From: Deferribacteraceae bacterium
GTDB lineage: Bacteria > Chrysiogenota > Deferribacteres > Deferribacterales > JAISNW01
Assembly (NCBI GenBank): GCA_031285415.1
Contig: JAITWF010000140.1
Location: 1-30,280, forward strand
Direction of reading: 5' to 3'
Length of the DNA: 30,280 nucleotides
Part shown: one piece after another, positions 8,246 through 16,600 of the stretch
Layout of the letters: each line of letters begins with the position of its first letter
How positions within the stretch are numbered: the first letter of the stretch is position 1
Notes under the pieces: model-generated
Databases searched by the model: none
What the model saw: only the letters and a program-made list of their open reading frames with translations
Told to the model about the DNA's origin: nothing
Program-made: the position numbers and the translations under genes

Positions 8246-9349
8246 ATGTTCTTCAATCAGTGGCAACAGATCGATTTCAATAATATTGCTAAACGGCTCG
8301 AGGGCGTTACTCGTGATGAGGTGCGTAGAACCCTCAATAGCAGCCGTATCGACGATATGCTCCCCCTCTTTTCGCCAGCGGCGGCGGAGTTTCTAGAGGA
8401 GATGGCTGTGCGTGCCGCTGCTACCACCAAAGAGCGGTTTGGCAACACTATCCAGCTATACGCCCCCCTATACCTATCAAACGAGTGTGGCAACTCCTGC
8501 CTATACTGTGGATTTTCTGGCAAAAATCGAGATATAACACGCCGTACCCTCTCCACCGATGAGATCGAGAGGGAGGTCGAGGCGATCTATAATATGGGGA
8601 TTCAGCACCTCCTCCTTGTGTGTGGCGAAGCCCCTGCGAAGGTGCCGATCTCGTACCTTAAAGAGGCTATCCATATCGCCGCCAAACGGATGGCGTATAT
8701 TGCGATAGAGATCTACCCCACAGACGTTGATAGTTACAGAGAATTAGTAGAAGCAGGGGTGGATGGATTGACCGTCTATCAGGAGACGTACAACGCCACT
8801 CGCTACGCAGAGCTACACCCTGCAGGGCGCAAGAGGGATATGCCGTGGCGGCTCGATACCCCCGATAGAGGTGCGCTTGCAGGTGTGCGCACATTAGGGG
8901 TGGGTGCGCTTTTAGGATTAGATAATCCATATGCAGATGCATATATGGCAGCGTATCACGCCCGATATCTGATGAAAACGTATTGGCGCAGTCAGGTAAC
9001 GATCTCGTTCCCACGTATGCGCTACGCAGAGGGGTGTGTGGTGACGCCTGTCGAGGTGACAGATCGCACCTTTGTGCAGTTTATCACCGCCGCAAGAATC
9101 GCTATGCCCGATGTGGGGATAGTCGTATCCACCAGGGAGAGGGCGAGCTTGCGAGATAATCTGGCAGGGCTAGGGGTGACGCAGATGAGTGCTGCCTCTG
9201 TGACAGAGCCTGGCGGATATACCGACAGAGATATTAGCACCGCCCAATTTCAGGTGGAGGACAGCCGCTCTGTAGAGGAGTTTGCCGCAATGCTTACCCA
9301 AAAGGGCTTTGAACCTGTTGTAAAAGATTGGGATCATGATCTACACTGA
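8246..9349 (+). CDS. thiH: 2-iminoacetate synthase (ThiH), radical SAM
   Basis: Cleaves tyrosine to dehydroglycine for thiazole formation by ThiG. The 367-residue product has the radical SAM cluster C-x3-C-x2-C in NECGNSCLYCGFSGKN, near residue 77-90, and the ThiH/BATS-domain C-terminus. A longer in-frame start at 8195 is rejected because it overlaps the previous gene and lacks a ribosome site. The ATG at 8246 has AGAGGTGAT directly upstream and gives the usual length. The presence of ThiH rather than glycine oxidase ThiO agrees with anaerobic life. The stop overlaps the methyltransferase gene by 14 bases. It is unusual in being separated from thiG by 3.7 kb. Confidence 0.93.
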   Translation: MFFNQWQQIDFNNIAKRLEGVTRDEVRRTLNSSRIDDMLPLFSPAAAEFLEEMAVRAAATTKERFGNTIQLYAPLYLSNECGNSCLYCGFSGKNRDITRRTLSTDEIEREVEAIYNMGIQHLLLVCGEAPAKVPISYLKEAIHIAAKRMAYIAIEIYPTDVDSYRELVEAGVDGLTVYQETYNATRYAELHPAGRKRDMPWRLDTPDRGALAGVRTLGVGALLGLDNPYADAYMAAYHARYLMKTYWRSQVTISFPRMRYAEGCVVTPVEVTDRTFVQFITAARIAMPDVGIVVSTRERASLRDNLAGLGVTQMSAASVTEPGGYTDRDISTAQFQVEDSRSVEEFAAMLTQKGFEPVVKDWDHDLH

Positions 9350-9896
9350 TATAATCAGCCACAGAGAGCTTGGCACCATCTATATCTATTGGGGTGATGA
9401 TGGGCGCATAAAAGAGGTGGGCTTAAGTAGCTCTCATCTCGATACTGTCGCAATACAGGGGAACTTTAAAGAGGCTATGCCAGAGGTATATCGCTATCTA
9501 GAACAGTTTCCCACGGCACCGCATTTCGCAGTAGAGCTATTAGATTTAGATGATTTTAGCCCATTCTACAGAAGAGTGTATCAGACGCTATTTTATATAC
9601 CGATCGGTAGAGCTGTAACGTATGCCGAGCTTGCCGAGCTGGCTGGAAGCCCTAGAGCCGCACGAGCCGTGGGTACCGCAATGCGCAAGAATAAGTTTCT
9701 GCTACTCATCCCTTGCCATAGGGTGTTAGCGGCAAACTCGATCGGTGGATTTTCTATAGGGCTTGATATAAAGGTAAAGCTACTTGAGATGGAAGGGGTA
9801 CTTACTGTAACCCCCCACCGCCAGCTTGCTGGCGACTCCCCCTCAAGGGGGGAGTGTCTGGAACACCCTCCCCTTGAGGGAGGGTCGAAGCTTTAG
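9336..9896 (+). CDS. ogt: Methylated-DNA--protein-cysteine methyltransferase
   Basis: Repairs O6-alkylguanine by suicidal transfer to a cysteine. The 186-residue protein has an N-terminal MGMT-like half and the DNA-binding half with VYQTLFYIPIGRAVTYAELA and the active site PCHRV (126-130, acceptor Cys127), then GGFS. The family core ends near residue 158 (LLEMEGVLTVT). Residues from about 160 onward are encoded by a dispersed repeat that begins at 9811, and the stop codon falls inside the variable hairpin of that repeat. The C-terminal 27 residues are therefore repeat-derived and probably not functional. The start overlaps thiH by 14 bases. Confidence 0.93.
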   Translation: MIYTDIISHRELGTIYIYWGDDGRIKEVGLSSSHLDTVAIQGNFKEAMPEVYRYLEQFPTAPHFAVELLDLDDFSPFYRRVYQTLFYIPIGRAVTYAELAELAGSPRAARAVGTAMRKNKFLLLIPCHRVLAANSIGGFSIGLDIKVKLLEMEGVLTVTPHRQLAGDSPSRGECLEHPPLEGGSKL

Positions 9897-9910
9897 CTTC
9901 GGGGAGGGGT
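9811..9910. repeat. Dispersed repeat element, two inverted units
   Basis: The first unit (9811-9856, reading leftward) has C-rich/G-rich arms around TCAA and a variable hairpin CGCCAG-CTTG-CTGGCG (9819-9834). The second unit (9864-9910, rightward) has CCCTCCCC-TTGA-GGGAGGG, the variable hairpin CGAAGCT-TT-AGCTTCG (9886-9901) and the 3' end GGGGAGGGGT. The same two unit types occur at 26190-26290 in the opposite order and with different but self-complementary inner hairpins. The element covers the end of the methyltransferase gene and supplies the Shine-Dalgarno-like GGGGAGGGGT before the ankyrin gene. Confidence 0.85.
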
Positions 9911-9913
9911 CGT

Positions 9914-10783
9914 GTGTTTAACTCAAAGTTTGTCATATTATTTATAATCTTAACTGCCGCAGTGATAATTGCGACCACTGGAGCGTATGAGCGGATATAT
10001 AACTCTGAATTTGCTGATAAGATCAGGGCTTTATTCGTGAAACCGCCAGAGGTAAAGCCGTTTGAGGGGCTTCTTGATAACGTTACTCATCATAGTGGTG
10101 TAAATCCATCTACCGACCCTCTCTTTGTGGCTGTGCGTGCTGGTAAACCTGCGAATTATAGTATGTTACTTGCTGGCAGGACGCCCGATCTGGTGGATGG
10201 AACGGGGATGACAGCGCTGATGTATGCCTCTCGTGGCGATAATATCGATGCTGTAAAGGCTCTTATCTCTGCTGGTGCCGATATAAATATACAGGATATT
10301 GGCGGATATACCGCCCTAATGTACGGCGCAGAGACAGCTGCCGCAGAGTCTACCGACTATCTGCTGAAACATGGTGCCAATCTGTCGCTAAAAGATGTAA
10401 AGGGGCGCACAGCCCTCGCCATTGCCGCTAATAATGGACATAATAAGGTGCTGGATAGCGTTATTCAGTGGGGCGGTGTGGTGAACGATAACACTATAGA
10501 TAACGTTACCCCACTAATGATGGCGGCTAGAAATGGCGATACCGCTAGCGTTGCCCTCCTTATAGAGGCTGGTGCTGCTGTGAATAGCAGAGATAACAGC
10601 GGCAAGATGCCGCTAATATATGCCGCAGAGTATGGCAATGTCGAGGCGGCAAAGATGTTGGTGGCGGCAGGGGCGGATATCGCTGTTAGAGATCGTGGGA
10701 ATCTTTCCGCAATGGCGTACGCTCGCAGAAATAGCCATAGTGAGATGATTAATTATTTAGCGTCGATAGCAACGCCTGAATAG
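9914..10783 (+). CDS. Membrane-anchored ankyrin-repeat protein
   Basis: A 289-residue protein. Residues 5-24 form an N-terminal hydrophobic anchor or uncleaved signal, so the rest is probably periplasmic. From about residue 65 there are six ankyrin-type repeats with motifs such as GMTALMYASRGDNIDAVKAL, GYTALMYGAE, GRTALAIAANNGHN, VTPLMMAARNGD and KMPLIYAAEYGNVEAAKML. Ankyrin stacks mediate protein binding. The partner is unknown. The start is GTG, three bases after the repeat end GGGGAGGGGT. The next candidate start lies well inside the protein. A second repeat element begins one base after its stop, and the gene converges on the sensor kinase gene. Confidence 0.85.
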   Translation: MFNSKFVILFIILTAAVIIATTGAYERIYNSEFADKIRALFVKPPEVKPFEGLLDNVTHHSGVNPSTDPLFVAVRAGKPANYSMLLAGRTPDLVDGTGMTALMYASRGDNIDAVKALISAGADINIQDIGGYTALMYGAETAAAESTDYLLKHGANLSLKDVKGRTALAIAANNGHNKVLDSVIQWGGVVNDNTIDNVTPLMMAARNGDTASVALLIEAGAAVNSRDNSGKMPLIYAAEYGNVEAAKMLVAAGADIAVRDRGNLSAMAYARRNSHSEMINYLASIATPE

Positions 10784-10894
10784 ACCACCCCGTCACCTGC
10801 GGTGCCACCCCTCCAAGGAGGGGAACCGGCAGCAATGCGTCTTCTCCTAAAGTTCCCCTCCTTGGAGGGGTGGCACCGTAGGTGACGGGGTGGT
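10784..10894. repeat. Dispersed repeat element with long terminal inverted repeats
   Basis: Two units point outward. The left unit spans 10784-10825 and the right unit 10852-10894, with a 26-base spacer. Outer ends are ACCACCCCGTC and GACGGGGTGGT. Inner arms are CCCCTCC-AA-GGAGGGG type. Variable hairpins are CACC-TGC-GGTG (left) and CACC-GTA-GGTG (right). The element fills the gap between the convergent ankyrin and sensor-kinase genes, starting directly after the ankyrin stop. It can fold into a long hairpin on either strand. No open reading frame or transposase is inside, so it is MITE- or BIME-like. Confidence 0.85.
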
Positions 10895-10909
10895 CTCTAT
10901 CATGTAATA

Positions 10910-12448
10910 TCATTCATCCGGCAGCGTTATCGTCACCTTTGTAAACTGATTCAGCTCCGACTCTATATATATCGTGCCGTTATGCTCCTTTACCACTCGT
11001 GCGATAATCGAAAGCCCCAACCCTGTGCCAGCGTACTCCTTCTTAACGTTTCGTCCTCTATAGAATCGAGAGAAGATCTCGTCGAGATCCTCCGTCGGTA
11101 TGCCGACCCCTTCGTCGTAGAAGGTCAGTAGCGCACCGCCATCGCCCGAAAGATCGGCGGAGATGATCACACTGCCGCCAATATGGGCGTACTTTATAGA
11201 GTTTGATATAATATTAGAGATAACGTAGTAAAACGACTCGCCATCGGCTACGATAGTAAACTTCTCGTCGATATTGATCTCAATATCAAGCTCCTTCTTC
11301 TTTATATCCACGTCGTATATATCGATAATATCTGATACCATCGCACGTATGCCGATCGGTATTCTATGATATGGGTGCTGTCCATGCTCGAGGCGACTCA
11401 TCGTGATAATATCGTTAAACATACTACTTAGCGATGATATGTTGCGCTTGAGCGACTCAGCAAATTTTGCTCGCCCCCCTGCGTCGTTCTGGAGGCGTGG
11501 ATCGTTCAGTAGCTCGCTATACGACATGATCTTGGTAAGCGGTGTACGGATCTCGTGCGCAATAGAGTCTAGCAGATCGGTCTTAAGCTGATTTATTGTG
11601 CCGAGCTGCTCATTCTTCTCTCTCAGCTCGTCGACCAGGAGCACATATTTTTGGACAGCCTCTGCAAGCTTTGCCTTTAACGTGTCTTCATTCTCGGCGA
11701 TCTCTTTGCTCATCATATCAAAGGCTTCGGATAGTTCATGTATCTCGTCATCGGTGTTAATATTGGTGCGCATGCTGTAGTCGCCCTTGCGAATCCGTCC
11801 AGCTGCCTCTGTGAGCCTGTCGATAGGGGAGAGTACGAGGCGATATAGTAGGAGCGATATGATCGTTACAACAATTATAAACCCTAAGAGGAAGACTACT
11901 ATAAAGGTTATATTATTCTTCTGAATCGTTGCCTCGAGGTCGGTAAGCGGTATCGTAACGGAGATAACACCTCTGAAATCGCCCACCTTATACCCTTGTG
12001 CGGAGTGGCAGGTGAGGCACGATTCATTTGCCATAAGTGGTGCCGCATATCGGTATACGCTCTCCCCTGTAGCAATCTCTCGCCCTCGCTCCGAGTACTC
12101 TGTGGCACCTGTTTTTAATACTTCGATCGCTCGCTCTTCAAATTCGGAGGGGGCGTTATTGGGATTCATCAGCTTGTCGCTTGTGATATTGAATTTGAAA
12201 TCGGCCATATAGTTGGCATATTTCGATAGCTCTTTAGTGGCAACTGCTGGCACAGGCTCGATACGGTCTCGATTCTCCGCCACCCACTGACGAGTCACCA
12301 CTACCATCTGAAATAGCGTCAACGCCCTAGCTCTAGCCTGTTGAGTGATCGTATCCTGTTGATTGTGCCAGATAAGTATCCCTGCTGGGATCATGAATAG
12401 AATAATAGCGGCGGATAGTAGTCCTGTGACCTTTATAGTAAGCTTCAT
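10910..12448 (-). CDS. Sensor histidine kinase with periplasmic c-type heme motif
   Basis: A 512-residue two-component kinase. TM1 is about 8-27. A periplasmic DUF3365/Tll0287-like domain follows (30-178), with a heme-binding CLTCH (144-148). TM2 is about 180-203, then HAMP (204-256), a coiled segment, and HisKA with phospho-acceptor His298 in AHEIRTPL. HATPase_c has NIISNSIKYA (N box), DEGVGIP (G1) and GTGLGLSI (G2). The CxxCH suggests covalent heme and sensing of redox state or a gas such as NO, CO or O2. That is inference from the domain family. The start codon overlaps the response-regulator stop by four bases (ATGA), so the pair is co-transcribed. Confidence 0.92.
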   Translation of the reverse strand: MKLTIKVTGLLSAAIILFMIPAGILIWHNQQDTITQQARARALTLFQMVVVTRQWVAENRDRIEPVPAVATKELSKYANYMADFKFNITSDKLMNPNNAPSEFEERAIEVLKTGATEYSERGREIATGESVYRYAAPLMANESCLTCHSAQGYKVGDFRGVISVTIPLTDLEATIQKNNITFIVVFLLGFIIVVTIISLLLYRLVLSPIDRLTEAAGRIRKGDYSMRTNINTDDEIHELSEAFDMMSKEIAENEDTLKAKLAEAVQKYVLLVDELREKNEQLGTINQLKTDLLDSIAHEIRTPLTKIMSYSELLNDPRLQNDAGGRAKFAESLKRNISSLSSMFNDIITMSRLEHGQHPYHRIPIGIRAMVSDIIDIYDVDIKKKELDIEINIDEKFTIVADGESFYYVISNIISNSIKYAHIGGSVIISADLSGDGGALLTFYDEGVGIPTEDLDEIFSRFYRGRNVKKEYAGTGLGLSIIARVVKEHNGTIYIESELNQFTKVTITLPDE

Positions 12449-13137
12449 TTGATCTTGTAGCCCACCCCCGAAACGGTTTTGATTATTTCAGGATTTTTGG
12501 GATTAATTTCGATCTTCTGCCTAAGGTTCTGCACATGCACATCGAGGCTGCGAGACCATTTATATAGGGCGTCATTCCCCCAGAGATCGCTTATGATCTG
12601 ATCTCTTTGGAGGCTCTGCCCAGAATTTTTGCTAAAATAGATCAGTAGCTCATACTCTTTCGGCGTAAGCAATACCTGCTCTCCATTATAGAATACCTGT
12701 CGATTGGTGTCATCTATGGTTAGGTGATGGAAGGCGTTATTCTTGCCGTTTATAGCGATAGGTTGCGCCTTCTGTTCGGAGCGTCTCTTGAGGGCGTTTA
12801 TGCGAGCGAGAAGCTCGATATTCTCAAACGGTTTCGTGATATAGTCGTCTGCGCCGTAGTCGAGGCATAGCACCTTGTCGGATACGCTATCCTTTGCGGA
12901 GAGCATAATTATCGGCACACGGCTCTCTGCCCTAATGATTCGGCATAGCTGCTGACCATTCACATCGGGAAGCCCAATATCAAGGATCACCAGATCGGGC
13001 GATTTAGAGCGAAAGAGATCAAGCCCCTCAACACCACTGTTGGCAGCAATAACGCTGTATCCTTCTAGCTCAAGGAAGAGTCGAACGAGTTCGCAAATTT
13101 CGTCATCATCATCTATAATCAGAATGGTAAGAGCCAT
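12445..13137 (-). CDS. OmpR/PhoB-family response regulator
   Basis: Partner of the heme-motif kinase. The receiver domain (1-120) has the acidic pocket at DDDD (9-12), phospho-acceptor Asp53 in LVILDIGLPD, the switch Ser in MLSAKD and Lys in ITKPF. The winged-helix DNA-binding domain (about 135-230) includes LTPKEYELL, SRSLDVHVQNLRQKI and VSGVGYKIK. A longer start at 13155 is possible, but a TATAAT (13159-13164, minus strand) lies only three bases before it. By contrast AGAGGGG stands four bases before the ATG at 13137, which gives 230 residues, normal for the family. Targets are not visible. It lies divergent from tRNA-Pro. Confidence 0.93.
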   Translation of the reverse strand: MALTILIIDDDDEICELVRLFLELEGYSVIAANSGVEGLDLFRSKSPDLVILDIGLPDVNGQQLCRIIRAESRVPIIMLSAKDSVSDKVLCLDYGADDYITKPFENIELLARINALKRRSEQKAQPIAINGKNNAFHHLTIDDTNRQVFYNGEQVLLTPKEYELLIYFSKNSGQSLQRDQIISDLWGNDALYKWSRSLDVHVQNLRQKIEINPKNPEIIKTVSGVGYKIK

Positions 13138-13216
13138 ATATCCCCTCTGCGTCATAATATTATAAGGGGGGAAAAAAGTCCATAGGTATATAATATAAAT
13201 AAATGCATTTTTTATA

Positions 13217-13243
13217 TTGACATATCTCTGCGATTAATATAAG
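13217..13243 (+). promoter_or_regulatory. Probable promoter of tRNA-Pro
   Basis: TTGACA (13217-13222) and TATAAG (13238-13243) are separated by 15 bases, with the tRNA starting 12 bases after the -10. The -35 and following bases (TTGACATATCTC) recur exactly at 29060-29071, before the chemoreceptor gene. Confidence 0.5.
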
Positions 13244-13255
13244 TTACGTTCTCTT

Positions 13256-13328
<73 letters not shown>

Positions 13329-13336
13329 TAATGAAG

Positions 13337-13366
13337 AAAAAAGGGAACCGCAAGGTTCCCTTTTTT
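13337..13366 (+). terminator. Intrinsic terminator of tRNA-Pro
   Basis: AAAAAA-GGGAACC (13337-13349), loop GCAA, GGTTCCC and TTTTTT (to 13366). The stem, GNRA loop and U-run are all present. The same stem-loop recurs at 13509-13530 and, with loop GTAA, at 17576-17600. Confidence 0.92.
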
Positions 13367-13370
13367 ATTT

Positions 13371-13508
13371 GGGGCGAACACTGGATATAGAACCAGCGAA
13401 GCGGTTCAAAACTTGCCGATTTATAGCGAAAGCGTAGTAAATCGAGCAAGTTTCACGAGCATTGAGGCGAGAGCCTCAAGTCTGCGGAGTAAATCCAGTC
13501 GCCGATAG
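13371..13508 (+). ncRNA. Candidate structured RNA built on tRNA-Pro 3' sequence
   Basis: No gene is known to me here. The stretch folds as a closed multibranch. The outer stem is GGCG (13373-13376) with CGCC (13500-13503) plus ACTGGAT (13380-13386) with ATCCAGT (13493-13499). It encloses three hairpins. Hairpin 1 is GAACC/GGTTC (13390-13407) around GC-GAA-GC. Hairpin 2 has about 15 pairs plus a GC clamp (13409-13453), one bulged A and a GAAA tetraloop. Hairpin 3 is TTGAGGC-GAGA-GCCTCAA (13462-13479). An intrinsic terminator follows at once. The 3' strand copies the tRNA-Pro T-arm/acceptor end, and the 5' strand is its imperfect reverse complement. It could be a small RNA, a tRNA-derived scar or an excision relic. 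Transcription is unproven. Confidence 0.5.
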
Positions 13509-13530
13509 GGGAACCGCAAGGTTCCCTTTT
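13509..13530 (+). terminator. Second intrinsic terminator, copy of the tRNA-Pro terminator
   Basis: GGGAACC (13509-13515), loop GCAA, GGTTCCC, TTTT, then CTATTTT. It is nearly identical to the terminator at 13337-13366 and closes the structured stretch before the GLUG lipoprotein gene. The 100 bases between it and the next start codon hold no obvious consensus promoter. Confidence 0.85.
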
Positions 13531-13630
13531 CTATTTTACGGAAGTCAAAGATGTCGTCGCCTAATCATACTATTGCAATCCTCTTATAAAATTGATATCG
13601 TGCGTTATTAACGGTTAGGGGTGTGTCGTA

Positions 13631-16600
13631 ATGAAAAGTATTCATATCTTGCTTATTATTGCTATATTTGCGTTTGCTGGTTGTGGTGGGGGAAGTTCTG
13701 GCTCTGGTAACGGTTCTGGCGGTGGGGGAGGCGCAGTTATTGCGCCATCATTGCCAGAGATCGATAGAGAGGTATTGGCAAGAAGCCATGTTATAGAGGA
13801 GGGGTACGTTGCCGATGAGAGCGATGCAGATGCCTTTGTGCAAGCTCTTGTTGCGCAGGGATTTGAGTCTGCTACCTCGACTATGGCTACTGGCAAGGTT
13901 CAAACTTACGTCAAGGTTGTTGATGGCGTAACATATCGGGCGATTATAGAGGATGTTGGCGTAACGTATTGTCTCACATTCATTGCAGAGGGATCGAAAG
14001 ATGATTTTAATGATCTTCGGCAAAAATTCCCTGAATTTAGGGGAAATTTGACCTATACAGAGTATAGAAGTGATAAAGATGGCAACGGCGAGTTTTTTTT
14101 AAACTCCGAATATGACGATTACGTGCAGATGCTTATCGGTATGGGGTTCACAAAGTCTGGCGATACATTTACTAAAATAGATGGCGATGTAATTCAGATT
14201 ATCGATGTGAATAAGTCGGGGATCTTTGTGTCCGAGGCTGCCAACTCCCCAGTTATGAGAGTTGTGGGGAAGTTTTTACAAGAGGCAACGCTATCGTCTT
14301 ATAGCGAGCAGGAGCGATTGGTTCTTAGGGGTAGCGAAAAATTCTCTCAAATCATGACAACTGCTGGCTTTCGTCGTGATCTTGAGTCAGAGATACAGAT
14401 GGCGAGGATTAATAATCTCTTTGAGCTTGTTGATGATATGTCTGGGTATATCCAGCTTGCTGTTGCAGCGACAGCAGGTGGGGTAGCGCCAATTTTGTAC
14501 GCTTATGAGACGGCGGTGGATAAAGGTGTTGATAAACTTGATCTTACAAGTAATGATATAGCAGAACAGCTTGATAAGCGTCTTGGTGATAAGTATCCAG
14601 AGGAGGTTAAAGAGGCTATTGCGCAAAGTTTATATGAAACCGTTTACGCTCAAAAACTAGATCCTGATTTGCTTAGCGAAGATGCAGTGAAGGGGATTAT
14701 AAAGGGTGCTTTGACGGTGAGTCTTGACGAAGTAAAGAAGGGATTTATCAAGACAGTAGACGAACTCATACTGGTTAATAACAGATACCTGCAAAATAAA
14801 AATGTTCATCTCTCATTAGAGGCGATGCAGGAGTATTTTTATCAAGAGGGATATGGTCGATATTCACCTGACCTAGTTAATCCTGTGGTGTTAGGGACGT
14901 TGCGAGGGATGACCTTTACCGATCTCGCCCTGCTCGGCGAAACGGGCAAATATATAAGAATTGTTAATGCAGATTCGAAGTATAGTGCATTAGGTGGTGG
15001 CAACTCCCCTGATAGTTTCGAGCATACAAATGCAATCCTTGAAAACTTTGCGAATGCACAGGTATCGCTTTATGTGGCGTGGTATAAATCAAATTTTGAT
15101 GCGCTTGTTGGCGAAGATTTAAAGGCGTTAGAGCAGCTATTAAGCAATGATATCACCGCTCAATATGTAGTAAAATTTGATTCAGATGGCGGCACATCGG
15201 TGCCAGATCAGATCGTTGAGGTGGGGGATAAGGTGATAAAACCTGCCGATCCTATTAAAGAGGGCTATGAGTTTGTTGGCTGGTGGCGAGATACAGGTTC
15301 GAGTATTACGTCATCATATTACAACTTTAATGATAGTTTAGGCACAGATGATAGGTATATGACACTAAAGGCGGTGTGGAAGGTGCCTGAGATCATCGAC
15401 GACAGACCTCTGAACTATTTCCGCTTCATGTATGAAGATGATAATGGCACGATGAACGTTAAACAGGTCTCTGTGCCTCTAGGAGAAAAGGTTGCACGCC
15501 CAGCAGATCCTGCTCGAGCTGGATATATCTTTTTAGACTGGGTGTGGGCATATTCGCTGGAGCAGCCGCTTGCAGGCGAGATCTACGATTTTGATACCGT
15601 TTGGAATGAGCTTGTGCTTATAGAGCTTGTTGCGCAGTGGATGCCGATCGGGGAGGTTGTCGAGTATACCGTTACATTTGATCGAGATAATGGCAATTCT
15701 ATCACTTCGCAGAAGGTAATGGCAGGCGGAAGGGTGGCAAAACCTAGCGATCCAAGCAAAACAGGCTATACTTTCATCGGTTGGCTATTAAATGGACAGC
15801 CGTACAACTTTAATTTGGCGGTTAGGGGCGATATCACCCTTGTCGCAAGCTGGAATATCGATGATGGATTTCCTGCAAGCTGTATGAGTGAGGAGCAAGC
15901 GATAGCAGATGGCTGGATAGTCGTTAAGACGGCGGATGACCTAGCGGCTATAAAGGCCTACGGGAACTATATCTTGATGAACGATATCGACCTAGCAGGC
16001 AGGAATTGGGTAGCGATACCAGCGCTACGAGGTAAATTTTACGGCAACTGCAACGTTATACGGAATATGACGATAACGGGAGAGGTTACTGGTACCAGAG
16101 TAGGTTTGTTTGGCTATATTTACTACACAGCGAGAGTAAAGGATGTCGCTCTGGAGAATATAAATATAGATGTACTGTTTGAAGGCGATGTGGGCGGTAT
16201 CGCAGGATATATTGCAGGCAATGTATATGATAGCTATGTGACAGGGAGTATCAAAGCTTTAGACAATGTAGTTGGGGTAAGCAATGATCTTCGCTTAAAT
16301 GTAGGTGGTATTGCTGGTAGAACAGGCAACACAGGCAATCGCACTATCGTATATAACTCATATTCAGATGTAACCATCAATGCAGGGGGCACATATTATC
16401 TTTCGGTAGGCGGTCTTGTTGGAAATACCTCTACCATGATTGTAGATGGCTCATATTCAAGGGTAACTATCACCGCTGATGGGCAAGATGGTGTCTTTGT
16501 AGGTGGTCTTATAGGAAGTGGCGTTATCTCCACAGATAATTCATACTCTGTTGGACAGATCGATGTACGGGGGGAGGGTTCTGTGATTGTAGGAGGCATT

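Noticed and set aside
10784..10894. CRISPR array or insertion sequence
   Set aside because: Only two inverted units with a single spacer, no direct repeat series, and no transposase frame inside.
13409..13453. Integron attC-like site in the structured stretch
   Set aside because: The long hairpin lacks the paired core sites of the GTTRRRY type at its ends and no integrase or cassette gene is present.
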